Shown here: positions 12,946-28,072 of the stretch, in pieces | Position numbering within the stretch: position 1 is the stretch's first letter | How the letters are laid out: each line of letters begins with the position of its first letter | Made by a program: the position numbers and the translations under genes | Notes under the pieces: generated by a model | Told to the model about the DNA's origin: nothing | Databases searched by the model: none | What the model saw: the letters and a program-made list of their open reading frames with translations, nothing else | Assembly (NCBI GenBank): GCA_028622995.1 | Contig: JAJQJQ010000014.1 | Location: 4,554,247-4,618,246, forward strand | Source of the DNA: Panagrolaimus kolymaensis | Lineage: Eukaryota; Nematoda; Chromadorea; Rhabditida; Panagrolaimidae | Reading direction: 5' to 3' | Length of the DNA stretch: 64,000 bases

Positions 12946-15900
12946 TGAAAAAATTAACTCAAATCGAGTATGTGATTTGGAGATTCTTAAAATAGCTTCT
13001 TTATGAACGCTTGCATTTAAATTTTGTTGAAGAAATTTATTAATTTTTGTCGTTGTCAAAATTAGAAACAAAAAATATTATTTGAAAAAATTAACTCAAA
13101 TCGAGTATGTGATTTGGAGATTCTTAAAATAGCTTCTTTATGAACGCTTGCATTTATTTTCATAGAGGGAAAGATTTTATTTTTGTCGCTGTCAAAATTA
13201 GAAACAAAAAATATTATTTGAAAAAATTAACTCAAATCGAGTATGTGATTTGGAGATTCTTAAAATAGCTTCTTTATGAACGCTTGCATTTAAATTTTGT
13301 TGAAGAAATTTATTAATTTTTGTCGTTGTCAAAATTAGAAACAAAAAATATTATTTGAAAAAATTAACTCAAATCGAGTATGTGATTTGGAGATTCTTAA
13401 AATAGCTTCTTTATGAACGCTTGCATTTAAATTTTGTTGAAGAAATTTATTAATTTTTGTCGTTGTCAAAATTAGAAACAAAAAATATTATTTGAAAAAA
13501 TTAACTCAAATCGAGTATGTGATTTGGAGATTCTTAAAATAGCTTCTTTATGAACGCTTGCATTTATTTTCATAGAGGGAAAGATTTTATTTTTGTCGCT
13601 GTCAAAATTAGAAACAAAAAATATTATTTGAAAAAATTAACTCAAATCGAGTATGTGATTTGGAGATTCTTAAAATAGCTTCTTTATGAACGCTTGCATT
13701 TAAATTTTGTTGAAGAAATTTATTAATTTTTGTCGTTGTCAAAATTAGAAACAAAAAATATTATTTGAAAAAATTAACTCAAATCGAGTATGTGATTTGG
13801 AGATTCTTAAAATAGCTTCTTTATGAACGCTTGCATTTATTTTCATAGAGAGAAAGATTTTATTTTTGTCGCTTTCAAAATTAGAAACAAAAAATATTAT
13901 TTGAAAAAATTAACTCAAATCGAGTATGTGATTTGGAGATTCTTAAAATAGCTTCTTTATGAACGCTTGCATTTATTTTCATAGAGGGAAAGATTTTATT
14001 TTTGTCGCTGTCAAAATTAGAAACAAAAAATATTATTTGAAAAAATTAACTCAAATCGAGTATGTGATTTGGAGATTCTTAAAATAGCTTCTTTATGAAC
14101 GCTTGCATTTAAATTTTGTTGAAGAAATTTATTAATTTTTGTCGTTGTCAAAATTAGAAACAAAAAATATTATTTGAAAAAATTAACTCAAATCGAGTAT
14201 GTGATTTGGAGATTCTTAAAATAGCTTCTTTATGAACGCTTGCATTTAAATTTTGTTGAAGAAATTTATTAATTTTTGTCGTTGTCAAAATTAGAAACAA
14301 AAAATATTATTTGAAAAAATTAACTCAAATCGAGTATGTGATTTGGAGATTCTTAAAATAGCTTCTTTATGAACGCTTGCATTTATTTTCATAGAGAGAA
14401 AGATTTTATTTTTGTCGCTTTCAAAATTAGAAACAAAAAATATTTTTTGAAAAAATTAACTCAAATCGAGTATGTGATTTGGAGATTCTTAAAATAGCTT
14501 CTTTATGAACGCTTGCATTTAAATTTTGTTGAAGAAATTTATTAATTTTTGTCGTTGTCAAAATTAGAAACAAAAAATATTATTTAAAAAAATTAACTCA
14601 AATCGAGTATGTGATTTGGAGATTCTTAAAATAGCTTCTTTATGAACGCTTGCATTTAAATTTTGTTGAAGAAATTTATTAATTTTTGTCGTTGTCAAAA
14701 TTAGAAACAAAAAATATTATTTGAAAAAATTAACTCAAATCGAGTATGTGATTTGGAGATTCTTAAAATAGCTTCTTTATGAACGCTTGCATTTATTTTC
14801 ATAGAGAGAAAGATTTTATTTTTGTCGCTTTCAAAATTAGAAACAAAAAATATTATTTGAAAAAATTAACTCAAATCGAGTATGTGATTTGGAGATTCTT
14901 AAAATAGCTTCTTTATGAACGCTTGCATTTATTTTCATAGAGAGAAAGATTTTATTTTTGTCGCTTTCAAAATTAGAAACAAAAAATATTATTTGAAAAA
15001 ATTAACTCAAATCGAGTATGTGATTTGGAGATTCTTAAAATAGCTTCTTTATGAACGCTTGCATTTAAATTTTGTTGAAGAAATTTATTAATTTTTGTCG
15101 TTGTCAAAATTAGAAACAAAAAATATTATTTGAAAAAATTAACTCAAATCGAGTATGTGATTTGGAGATTCTTAAAATAGCTTCTTTATGAACGCTTGCA
15201 TTTATTTTCATAGAGAGAAAGATTTTATTTTTGTCGCTTTCAAAATTAGAAACAAAAAATATTATTTGAAAAAATTAACTCAAATCGAGTATGTGATTTG
15301 GAGATTCTTAAAATAGCTTCTTTATGAACGCTTGCATTTAAATTTTGTTGAAGAAATTTATTAATTTTTGTCGTTGTCAAAATTAGAAACAAAAAATATT
15401 ATTTGAAAAAATTAACTCAAATCGAGTATGTGATTTGGAGATTCTTAAAATAGCTTCTTTATGAACGCTTGCATTTATTTTCATAGAGAGAAAGATTTTA
15501 TTTTTGTCGCTTTCAAAATTAGAAACAAAAAATATTATTTGAAAAAATTAACTCAAATCGAGTATGTGATTTGGAGATTCTTAAAATAGCTTCTTTATGA
15601 ACGCTTGCATTTAAATTTTGTTGAAGAAATTTATTAATTTTTGTCGTTGTCAAAATTAGAAACAAAAAATATTATTTGAAAAAATTAACTCAAATCGAGT
15701 ATGTGATTTGGAGATTCTTAAAATAGCTTTTTTATGAACGCTTGCATTTATTTTCATAGAGAGAAAGATTTTATTTTTGTCGCTGTCAAAATTAGAAACA
15801 AAAAATATTATTTGAAAAAATTAACTCAAATCGAGTATGTGATTTGGAGATACTTAAAATAGCTTCTTTATGAACGCTTGCATTTAAATTTTGTTGAAGA

Positions 15901-18900
15901 AATTTATTAATTTTTGTCGTTGTCAAAATTAGAAACAAAAAATATTATTTGAAAAAATTAACTCAAATCGAGTATGTGATTTGGAGATTCTTAAAATAGC
16001 TTCTTTATGAACGCTTGCATTTAAATTTTGTTGAAGAAATTTATTAATTTTTGTCGTTGTCAAAATTAGAAACAAAAAATATTATTTGAAAAAATTAACT
16101 CAAATCGAGTATGTGATTTGGAGATTCTTAAAATAGCTTCTTTATGAACGCTTGCATTTAAATTTTGTTGAAGAAATTTATTAATTTTTGTCGTTGTCAA
16201 AATTAGAAACAAAAAATATTATTTGAAAAAATTAACTCAAATCGAGTATGTGATTTGGAGATTCTTAAAATAGCTTCTTTATGAACGCTTGCATTTATTT
16301 TCATAGAGAGAAAGATTTTATTTTTGTCGCTTTCAAAATTAGAAACAAAAAATATTATTTGAAAAAATTAACTCAAATCGAGTATGTGATTTGGAGATTC
16401 TTAAAATAGCTTCTTTATGAACGCTTGCATTTATTTTCATAGAGGGAAAGATTTTATTTTTGTCGCTGTCAAAATTAGAAACAAAAAATATTATTTGAAA
16501 AAATTAACTCAAATCGAGTATGTGATTTGGAGATTCTTAAAATAGCTTCTTTATGAACGCTTGCATTTATTTTCATAGAGGGAAAGATTTTATTTTTGTC
16601 GCTGTCAAAATTAGAAACAAAAAATATTATTTGAAAAAATTAACTCAAATCGAGTATGTGATTTGGAGATTCTTAAAATAGCTTCTTTATGAACGCTTGC
16701 ATTTATTTTCATAGAGGGAAAGATTTTATTTTTGTCGCTTTCAAAATTAGAAACAAAAAATATTATTTGAAAAAATTAACTCAAATCGAGTATGTGATTT
16801 GGAGATTCTTAAAATAGCTTCTTTATGAACGCTTGCATTTAAATTTTGTTGAAGAAATTTATTAATTTTTGTCGTTGTCAAAATTAGAAACAAAAAATAT
16901 TATTTGAAAAAATTAACTCAAATCGAGTATGTGATTTGGAGATTCTTAAAATAGCTTCTTTATGAACGCTTGCATTTATTTTCATAGAGGGAAAGATTTT
17001 ATTTTTGTCGCTTTCAAAATTAGAAACAAAAAATATTATATGAAAAAATTAACTCAAATCGAGTATGTGATTTGGAGATTCTTAAAATAGCTTCTTTATG
17101 AACGCTTGCATTTATTTTCATAGAGAGAAAGATTTTATTTTTGTCGTTGTCAAAATTAGAAACAAAAAATATTATTTGAAAAAATTAACTCAAATCGAGT
17201 ATGTGATTTGGAGATTCTTAAAATAGCTTCTTTATGAACGCTTGCATTTATTTTCATAGAGAGAAAGATTTTATTTTTGTCGCTTTCAAAATTAGAAACA
17301 AAAAATATTATTTGAAAAAATTAACTCAAATCGAGTATGTGATTTGGAGATTCTTAAAATAGCTTCTTTATGAACGCTTGCATTTATTTTCATAGAGGGA
17401 AAGATTTTATTTTTGTCGCTGTCAAAATTAGAAACAAAAAATATTATTTGAAAAAATTAACTCAAATCGAGTATGTGATTTGGAGATTCTTAAAATAGCT
17501 TCTTTATGAACGCTTGCATTTAAATTTTGTTGAAGAAATTTATTAATTTTTGTCGTTGTCAAAATTAGAAACAAAAAATATTATTTGAAAAAATTAACTC
17601 AAATCGAGTATGTGATTTGGAGATTCTTAAAATAGCTTCTTTATGAACGCTTGCATTTATTTTCATAGAGGGAAAGATTTTATTTTTGTCGCTGTCAAAA
17701 TTAGAAACAAAAAATATTATTTGAAAAAATTAACTCAAATCGAGTATGTGATTTGGAGATTCTTAAAATAGCTTCTTTATGAACGCTTGCATTTATTTTC
17801 ATAGAGGGAAAGATTTTATTTTTGTCGCTTTCAAAATTAGAAACAAAAAATATTATTTGAAAAAATTAACTCAAATCGAGTATGTGATTTGGAGATTCTT
17901 AAAATAGCTTCTTTATGAACGCTTGCATTTATTTTCATAGAGGGAAAGATTTTATTTTTGTCGCTGTCAAAATTAGAAACAAAAAATATTATTTGAAAAA
18001 ATTAACTCAAATCGAGTATGTGATTTGGAGATTCTTAAAATAGCTTCTTTATGAACGCTTGCATTTAAATTTTGTTGAAGAAATTTATTAATTTTTGTCG
18101 TTGTCAAAATTAGAAACAAAAAATATTATTTGAAAAAATTAACTCAAATCGAGTATGTGATTTGGAGATTCTTAAAATAGCTTCTTTATGAACGCTTGCA
18201 TTTAAATTTTGTTGAAGAAATTTATTAATTTTTGTCGTTGTCAAAATTAGAAACAAAAAATATTATTTGAAAAAATTAACTCAAATCGAGTATGTGATTT
18301 GGAGATTCTTAAAATAGCTTCTTTATGAACGCTTGCATTTATTTTCATAGAGGGAAAGATTTTATTTTTGTCGCTGTCAAAATTAGAAACAAAAAATATT
18401 ATTTGAAAAAATTAACTCAAATCGAGTATGTGATTTGGAGATTCTTAAAATAGCTTCTTTATGAACGCTTGCATTTATTTTCATAGAGGGAAAGATTTTA
18501 TTTTTGTCGCTTTCAAAATTAGAAACAAAAAATATTATTTGAAAAAATTAACTCAAATCGAGTATGTGATTTGGAGATTCTTAAAATAGCTTCTTTATGA
18601 ACGCTTGCATTTATTTTCATAGAGGGAAAGATTTTATTTTTGTCGCTGTCAAAATTAGAAACAAAAAATATTATTTGAAAAAATTAACTCAAATCGAGTA
18701 TGTGATTTGGAGATTCTTAAAATAGCTTCTTTATGAACGCTTGCATTTATTTTCATAGAGGGAAAGATTTTATTTTTGTCGCTTTCAAAATTAGAAACAA
18801 AAAATATTATTTGAAAAAATTAACTCAAATCGAGTATGTGATTTGGAGATTCTTAAAATAGCTTCTTTATGAACGCTTGCATTTAAATTTTGTTGAAGAA

Positions 18901-21900
18901 ATTTATTAATTTTTGTCGTTGTCAAAATTAGAAACAAAAAATATTATTTGAAAAAATTAACTCAAATCGAGTATGTGATTTGGAGATTCTTAAAATAGCT
19001 TCTTTATGAACGCTTGCATTTAAATTTTGTTGAAGAAATTTATTAATTTTTGTCGTTGTCAAAATTAGAAACAAAAAATATTATTTGAAAAAATTAACTC
19101 AAATCGAGTATGTGATTTGGAGATTCTTAAAATAGCTTCTTTATGAACGCTTGCATTTATTTTCATAGAGGGAAAGATTTTATTTTTGTCGCTTTCAAAA
19201 TTAGAAACAAAAAATATTATTTGAAAAAATTAACTCAAATCGAGTATGTGATTTGGAGATTCTTAAAATAGCTTCTTTATGAACGCTTGCATTTAAATTT
19301 TGTTGAAGAAATTTATTAATTTTTGTCGTTGTCAAAATTAGAAACAAAAAATATTATTTGAAAAAATTAACTCAAATCGAGTATGTGATTTGGAGATTCT
19401 TAAAATAGCTTCTTTATGAACGCTTGCATTTATTTTCATAGAGGGAAAGATTTTATTTTTGTCGCTTTCAAAATTAGAAACAAAAAATATTATTTGAAAA
19501 AATTAACTCAAATCGAGTATGTGATTTGGAGATTCTTAAAATAGCTTCTTTATGAACGCTTGCATTTATTTTCATAGAGAGAAAGATTTTATTTTTGTCG
19601 TTGTCAAAATTAGAAACAAAAAATATTATTTGAAAAAATTAACTCAAATCGAGTATGTGATTTGGAGATTCTTAAAATAGCTTCTTTATGAACGCTTGCA
19701 TTTATTTTCATAGAGAGAAAGATTTTATTTTTGTCGCTTTCAAAATTAGAAACAAAAAATATTATTTGAAAAAATTAACTCAAATCGAGTATGTGATTTG
19801 GAGATTCTTAAAATAGCTTCTTTATGAACGCTTGCATTTATTTTCATAGAGGGAAAGATTTTATTTTTGTCGCTGTCAAAATTAGAAACAAAAAATATTA
19901 TTTGAAAAAATTAACTCAAATCGAGTATGTGATTTGGAGATTCTTAAAATAGCTTCTTTATGAACGCTTGCATTTATTTTCATAGAGGGAAAGATTTTAT
20001 TTTTGTCGCTTTCAAAATTAGAAACAAAAAATATTATTTGAAAAAATTAACTCAAATCGAGTATGTGATTTGGAGATTCTTAAAATAGCTTCTTTATGAA
20101 CGCTTGCATTTATTTTCATAGAGGGAAAGATTTTATTTTTGTCGCTGTCAAAATTAGAAACAAAAAATATTATTTGAAAAAATTAACTCAAATCGAGTAT
20201 GTGATTTGGAGATTCTTAAAATAGCTTCTTTATGAACGCTTGCATTTAAATTTTGTTGAAGAAATTTATTAATTTTTGTCGTTGTCAAAATTAGAAACAA
20301 AAAATATTATTTGAAAAAATTAACTCAAATCGAGTATGTGATTTGGAGATTCTTAAAATAGCTTCTTTATGAACGCTTGCATTTAAATTTTGTTGAAGAA
20401 ATTTATTAATTTTTGTCGTTGTCAAAATTAGAAACAAAAAATATTATTTGAAAAAATTAACTCAAATCGAGTATGTGATTTGGAGATTCTTAAAATAGCT
20501 TCTTTATGAACGCTTGCATTTATTTTCATAGAGGGAAAGATTTTATTTTTGTCGCTTTCAAAATTAGAAACAAAAAATATTATTTGAAAAAATTAACTCA
20601 AATCGAGTATGTGATTTGGAGATTCTTAAAATAGCTTCTTTATGAACGCTTGCATTTATTTTCATAGAGGGAAAGATTTTATTTTTGTCGCTGTCAAAAT
20701 TAGAAACAAAAAATATTATTTGAAAAAATTAACTCAAATCGAGTATGTGATTTGGAGATTCTTAAAATAGCTTCTTTATGAACGCTTGCATTTAAATTTT
20801 GTTGAAGAAATTTATTAATTTTTGTCGTTGTCAAAATTAGAAACAAAAAATATTATTTGAAAAAATTAACTCAAATCGAGTATGTGATTTGGAGATTCTT
20901 AAAATAGCTTCTTTATGAACGCTTGCATTTAAATTTTGTTGAAGAAATTTATTAATTTTTGTCGTTGTCAAAATTAGAAACAAAAAATATTATTTGAAAA
21001 AATTAACTCAAATCGAGAATGTGATTTGGAGATTCTTAAAATAGCTTCTTTATGAACGCTTGCATTTATTTTCATAGAGGGAAAGATTTTATTTTTGTCG
21101 CTGTCAAAATTAGAAACAAAAAATATTATTTGAAAAAATTAACTCAAATCGAGTATGTGATTTGGAGATTCTTAAAATAGCTTCTTTATGAACGCTTGCA
21201 TTTATTTTCATAGAGGGAAAGATTTTATTTTTGTCGCTGTCAAAATTAGAAACAAAAAATATTATTTGAAAAAATTAACTCAAATCGAGTATGTGATTTG
21301 GAGATTCTTAAAATAGCTTCTTTATGAACGCTTGCATTTATTTTCATAGAGGGAAAGATTTTATTTTTGTCGCTTTCAAAATTAGAAACAAAAAATATTA
21401 TTTGAAAAAATTAACTCAAATCGAGTATGTGATTTGGAGATTCTTAAAATAGCTTCTTTATGAACGCTTGCATTTATTTTCATAGAGGGAAAGATTTTAT
21501 TTTTGTCGCTGTCAAAATTAGAAACAAAAAATATTATTTGAAAAAATTAACTCAAATCGAGTATGTGATTTGGAGATTCTTAAAATAGCTTCTTTATGAA
21601 CGCTTGCATTTATTTTCATAGAGGGAAAGATTTTATTTTTGTCGCTTTCAAAATTAGAAACAAAAAATATTATTTGAAAAAATTAACTCAAATCGAGTAT
21701 GTGATTTGGAGATTCTTAAAATAGCTTCTTTATGAACGCTTGCATTTATTTTCATAGAGGGAAAGATTTTATTTTTGTCGCTGTCAAAATTAGAAACAAA
21801 AAATATTATTTGAAAAAATTAACTCAAATCGAGTATGTGATTTGGAGATTCTTAAAATAGCTTCTTTATGAACGCTTGCATTTAAATTTTGTTGAAGAAA

Positions 21901-24900
21901 TTTATTAATTTTTGTCGTTGTCAAAATTAGAAACAAAAAATATTATTTGAAAAAATTAACTCAAATCGAGTATGTGATTTGGAGATTCTTAAAATAGCTT
22001 CTTTATGAACGCTTGCATTTAAATTTTGTTGAAGAAATTTATTAATTTTTGTCGTTGTCAAAATTAGAAACAAAAAATATTATTTGAAAAAATTAACTCA
22101 AATCGAGTATGTGATTTGGAGATTCTTAAAATAGCTTCTTTATGAACGCTTGCATTTATTTTCATAGAGGGAAAGATTTTATTTTTGTCGCTGTCAAAAT
22201 TAGAAACAAAAAATATTATTTGAAAAAATTAACTCAAATCGAGTATGTGATTTGGAGATTCTTAAAATAGCTTCTTTATGAACGCTTGCATTTATTTTCA
22301 TAGAGGGAAAGATTTTATTTTTGTCGCTTTCAAAATTAGAAACAAAAAATATTATTTGAAAAAATTAACTCAAATCGAGTATGTGATTTGGAGATTCTTA
22401 AAATAGCTTCTTTATGAACGCTTGCATTTATTTTCATAGAGGGAAAGATTTTATTTTTGTCGCTGTCAAAATTAGAAACAAAAAATATTATTTGAAAAAA
22501 TTAACTCAAATCGAGTATGTGATTTGGAGATTCTTAAAATAGCTTCTTTATGAACGCTTGCATTTAAATTTTGTTGAAGAAATTTATTAATTTTTGTCGT
22601 TGTCAAAATTAGAAACAAAAAATATTATTTGAAAAAATTAACTCAAATCGAGTATGTGATTTGGAGATTCTTAAAATAGCTTCTTTATGAACGCTTGCAT
22701 TTATTTTCATAGAGGGAAAGATTTTATTTTTGTCGCTTTCAAAATTAGAAACAAAAAATATTATTTGAAAAAATTAACTCAAATCGAGTATGTGATTTGG
22801 AGATTCTTAAAATAGCTTCTTTATGAACGCTTGCATTTATTTTCATAGAGGGAAAGATTTTATTTTTGTCGCTGTCAAAATTAGAAACAAAAAATATTAT
22901 TTGAAAAAATTAACTCAAATCGAGTATGTGATTTGGAGATTCTTAAAATAGCTTCTTTATGAACGCTTGCATTTATTTTCATAGAGGGAAAGATTTTATT
23001 TTTGTCGCTGTCAAAATTAGAAACAAAAAATATTATTTGAAAAAATTAACTCAAATCGAGTATGTGATTTGGAGATTCTTAAAATAGCTTCTTTATGAAC
23101 GCTTGCATTTAAATTTTGTTGAAGAAATTTATTAATTTTTGTCGTTGTCAAAATTAGAAACAAAAAATATTATTTGAAAAAATTAACTCAAATCGAGTAT
23201 GTGATTTGGAGATTCTTAAAATAGCTTCTTTATGAACGCTTGCATTTATTTTCATAGAGGGAAAGATTTTATTTTTGTCGCTTTCAAAATTAGAAACAAA
23301 AAATATTATTTGAAAAAATTAACTCAAATCGAGTATGTGATTTGGAGATTCTTAAAATAGCTTCTTTATGAACGCTTGCATTTATTTTCATAGAGGGAAA
23401 GATTTTATTTTTGTCGCTGTCAAAATTAGAAACAAAAAATATTATTTGAAAAAATTAACTCAAATCGAGTATGTGATTTGGAGATTCTTAAAATAGCTTC
23501 TTTATGAACGCTTGCATTTATTTTCATAGAGGGAAAGATTTTATTTTTGTCGCTGTCAAAATTAGAAACAAAAAATATTATTTGAAAAAATTAACTCAAA
23601 TCGAGTATGTGATTTGGAGATTCTTAAAATAGCTTCTTTATGAACGCTTGCATTTATTTTCATAGAGGGAAAGATTTTATTTTTGTCGCTTTCAAAATTA
23701 GAAACAAAAAATATTATTTGAAAAAATTAACTCAAATCGAGTATGTGATTTGGAGATTCTTAAAATAGCTTCTTTATGAACGCTTGCATTTATTTTCATA
23801 GAGGGAAAGATTTTATTTTTGTCGCTGTCAAAATTAGAAACAAAAAATATTATTTGAAAAAATTAACTCAAATCGAGTATGTGATTTGGAGATTCTTAAA
23901 ATAGCTTCTTTATGAACGCTTGCATTTAAATTTTGTTGAAGAAATTTATTAATTTTTGTCGTTGTCAAAATTAGAAACAAAAAATATTATTTGAAAAAAT
24001 TAACTCAAATCGAGTATGTGATTTGGAGATTCTTAAAATAGCTTCTTTATGAACGCTTGCATTTATTTTCATAGAGGGAAAGATTTTATTTTTGTCGCTT
24101 TCAAAATTAGAAACAAAAAATATTATTTGAAAAAATTAACTCAAATCGAGTATGTGATTTGGAGATTCTTAAAATAGCTTCTTTATGAACGCTTGCATTT
24201 ATTTTCATAGAGGGAAAGATTTTATTTTTGTCGCTGTCAAAATTAGAAACAAAAAATATTATTTGAAAAAATTAACTCAAATCGAGTATGTGATTTGGAG
24301 ATTCTTAAAATAGCTTCTTTATGAACGCTTGCATTTAAATTTTGTTGAAGAAATTTATTAATTTTTGTCGTTGTCAAAATTAGAAACAAAAAATATTATT
24401 TGAAAAAATTAACTCAAATCGAGTATGTGATTTGGAGATTCTTAAAATAGCTTCTTTATGAACGCTTGCATTTATTTTCATAGAGGGAAAGATTTTATTT
24501 TTGTCGCTTTCAAAATTAGAAACAAAAAATATTATTTGAAAAAATTAACTCAAATCGAGTATGTGATTTGGAGATTCTTAAAATAGCTTCTTTATGAACG
24601 CTTGCATTTATTTTCATAGAGGGAAAGATTTTATTTTTGTCGCTGTCAAAATTAGAAACAAAAAATATTATTTGAAAAAATTAACTCAAATCGAGTATGT
24701 GATTTGGAGATTCTTAAAATAGCTTCTTTATGAACGCTTGCATTTATTTTCATAGAGGGAAAGATTTTATTTTTGTCGCTTTCAAAATTAGAAACAAAAA
24801 ATATTATTTGAAAAAATTAACTCAAATCGAGTATGTGATTTGGAGATTCTTAAAATAGCTTCTTTATGAACGCTTGCATTTATTTTCATAGAGGGAAAGA

Positions 24901-26304
24901 TTTTATTTTTGTCGCTGTCAAAATTAGAAACAAAAAATATTATTTGAAAAAATTAACTCAAATCGAGTATGTGATTTGGAGATTCTTAAAATAGCTTCTT
25001 TATGAACGCTTGCATTTATTTTCATAGAGGGAAAGATTTTATTTTTGTCGCTGTCAAAATTAGAAACAAAAAATATTATTTGAAAAAATTAACTCAAATC
25101 GAGTATGTGATTTGGAGATTCTTAAAATAGCTTCTTTATGAACGCTTGCATTTATTTTCATAGAGGGAAAGATTTTATTTTTGTCGCTGTCAAAATTAGA
25201 AACAAAAAATATTATTTGAAAAAATTAACTCAAATCGAGTATGTGATTTGGAGATTCTTAAAATAGCTTCTTTATGAACGCTTGCATTTATTTTCATAGA
25301 GGGAAAGATTTTATTTTTGTCGCTGTCAAAATTAGAAACAAAAAATATTATTTGAAAAAATTAACTCAAATCGAGTATGTGATTTGGAGATTCTTAAAAT
25401 AGCTTCTTTATGAACGCTTGCATTTATTTTCATAGAGGGAAAGATTTTATTTTTGTCGCTGTCAAAATTAGAAACAAAAAATATTATTTGAAAAAATTAA
25501 CTCAAATCGAGAATGTGATTTGGAGATTCTTAAAATAGCTTCTTTATGAACGCTTGCATTTATTTTCATAGAGGGAAAGATTTTATTTTTGTCGCTGTCA
25601 AAATTAGAAACAAAAAATATTATTTGAAAAAATTAACTCAAATCGAGTATGTGATTTGGAGATTCTTAAAATAGCTTCTTTATGAACGCTTTCATTTATT
25701 TTCATAGAGGGAAAGATTTTATTTTTGTCGCTGTCAAAATTAGAAACAAAAAATATTATTTGAAAAAATTAACTCAAATCGAGTATGTGATTTGGAGATT
25801 CTTAAAATAGCTTCTTTATGAACGCTTTCATTTATTTTCATAGAGGGAAAGATTTTATTTTTGTCGCTGTCAAAATTAGAAACAAAAAATATTATTTGAA
25901 AAAATTAACTCAAATCGAGTATGTGATTTGGAGATTCTTAAAATAGCTTCTTTATGAACGCTTTCATTTATTTTCATAGAGGGAAAGATTTTATTTTTGT
26001 CGCTGTCAAAATTAGAAACAAAAAATATTATTTGAAAAAATTAACTCAAATCGAGTATGTGATTTGGAGATTCTTAAAATAGCTTCTTTATGAACGCTTT
26101 CATTTATTTTCATAGAGGGAAAGATTTTATTTTTGTCGCTGTCAAAATTAGAAACAAAAAATATTATTTGAAAAAATTAACTCAAATCGAGTATGTGATT
26201 TGGAGATTCTTAAAATAGCTTCTTTATGAACGCTTTCATTTATTTTCATAGAGGGAAAGATTTTATTTTTGTCGCTGTCAAAATTAGAAACAAAAAATAT
26301 TATT

Positions 26305-28072
26305 TGAAAAAATTAATTCAAATCGAGTATGTGATTTGGAGATTCTTAAAATAGCTTCTTTATGAACGCTTTCATTTATTTTCATAGAGGGAAAGATTTT
26401 ATTTTTGTCGCTGTCAAAATTAGAAACAAAAAATATTATTTGAAAAAATTAACTCAAATCGAGTATGTGATTTGGAGATTCTTAAAATAGCTTCTTTATG
26501 AACGCTTTCATTTATTTTCATAGAGGGAAAGATTTTATTTTTGTCGCTGTCAAAATTAGAAACAAAAAATATTATTTGAAAAAATTAATTCAAATCGAGT
26601 ATGTGATTTGGAGATTCTTAAAATAGCTTCTTTATGAACGCTTTCATTTATTTTCATAGAGGGAAAGATTTTATTTTTGTCGCTGTCAAAATTAGAAACA
26701 AAAAATATTATTTGAAAAAATTAACTCAAATCGAGTATGTGATTTGGAGATTCTTAAAATAGCTTCTTTATGAACGCTTTCATTTATTTTCATAGAGGGA
26801 AAGATTTTATTTTTGTCGCTGTCAAAATTAGAAACAAAAAATATTATTTGAAAAAATTAATTCAAATCGAGTATGTGATTTGGAGATTCTTAAAATAGCT
26901 TCTTTATGAACGCTTTCATTTATTTTCATAGAGGGAAAGATTTTATTTTTGTCGCTGTCAAAATTAGAAACAAAAAATATTATTTGAAAAAATTAACTCA
27001 AATCGAGTATGTGATTTGGAGATTCTTAAAATAGCTTCTTTATGAACGCTTTCATTTATTTTCATAGAGGGAAAGATTTTATTTTTGTCGCTGTCAAAAT
27101 TAGAAACAAAAAATATTATTTGAAAAAATTAACTCAAATCGAGTATGTGATTTGGAGATTCTTAAAATAGCTTCTTTATGAACGCTTTCATTTATTTTCA
27201 TAGAGGGAAAGATTTTATTTTTGTCGCTGTCAAAATTAGAAACAAAAAATATTATTTGAAAAAATTAATTCAAATCGAGTATGTGATTTGGAGATTCTTA
27301 AAATAGCTTCTTTATGAACGCTTTCATTTATTTTCATAGAGGGAAAGATTTTATTTTTGTCGCTGTCAAAATTAGAAACAAAAAATATTATTTGAAAAAA
27401 TTAACTCAAATCGAGTATGTGATTTGGAGATTCTTAAAATAGCTTCTTTATGAACGCTTTCATTTATTTTCATAGAGGGAAAGATTTTATTTTTGTCGCT
27501 GTCAAAATTAGAAACAAAAAATATTATTTGAAAAAATTAATTCAAATCGAGTATGTGATTTGGAGATTCTTAAAATAGCTTCTTTATGAACGCTTTCATT
27601 TATTTTCATAGAGGGAAAGATTTTATTTTTGTCGCTGTCAAAATTAGAAACAAAAAATATTATTTGAAAAAATTAACTCAAATCGAGTATGTGATTTGGA
27701 GATTCTTAAAATAGCTTCTTTATGAACGCTTTCATTTATTTTCATAGAGGGAAAGATTTTATTTTTGTCGCTGTCAAAATTAGAAACAAAAAATATTATT
27801 TGAAAAAATTAATTCAAATCGAGTATGTGATTTGGAGATTCTTAAAATAGCTTCTTTATGAACGCTTTCATTTATTTTCATAGAGGGAAAGATTTTATTT
27901 TTGTCGCTGTCAAAATTAGAAACAAAAAATATTATTTGAAAAAATTAACTCAAATCGAGTATGTGATTTGGAGATTCTTAAAATAGCTTCTTTATGAACG
28001 CTTTCATTTATTTTCATAGAGGGAAAGATTTTATTTTTGTCGCTGTCAAAATTAGAAACAAAAAATATTATT
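26305..28072. repeat. Alternating 272-bp dimer stretch
   Basis: Monomers alternate between AATTCAAAT (starts at 26305, 26577, 26849, 27257, 27529, 27801) and AACTCAAAT (26441, 26713, 26985, 27393, 27665, 27937). One phase slip, two C-type monomers in a row, falls at 26985 and 27121. The basic amplified unit here is a 272-bp dimer. Confidence 0.85.
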
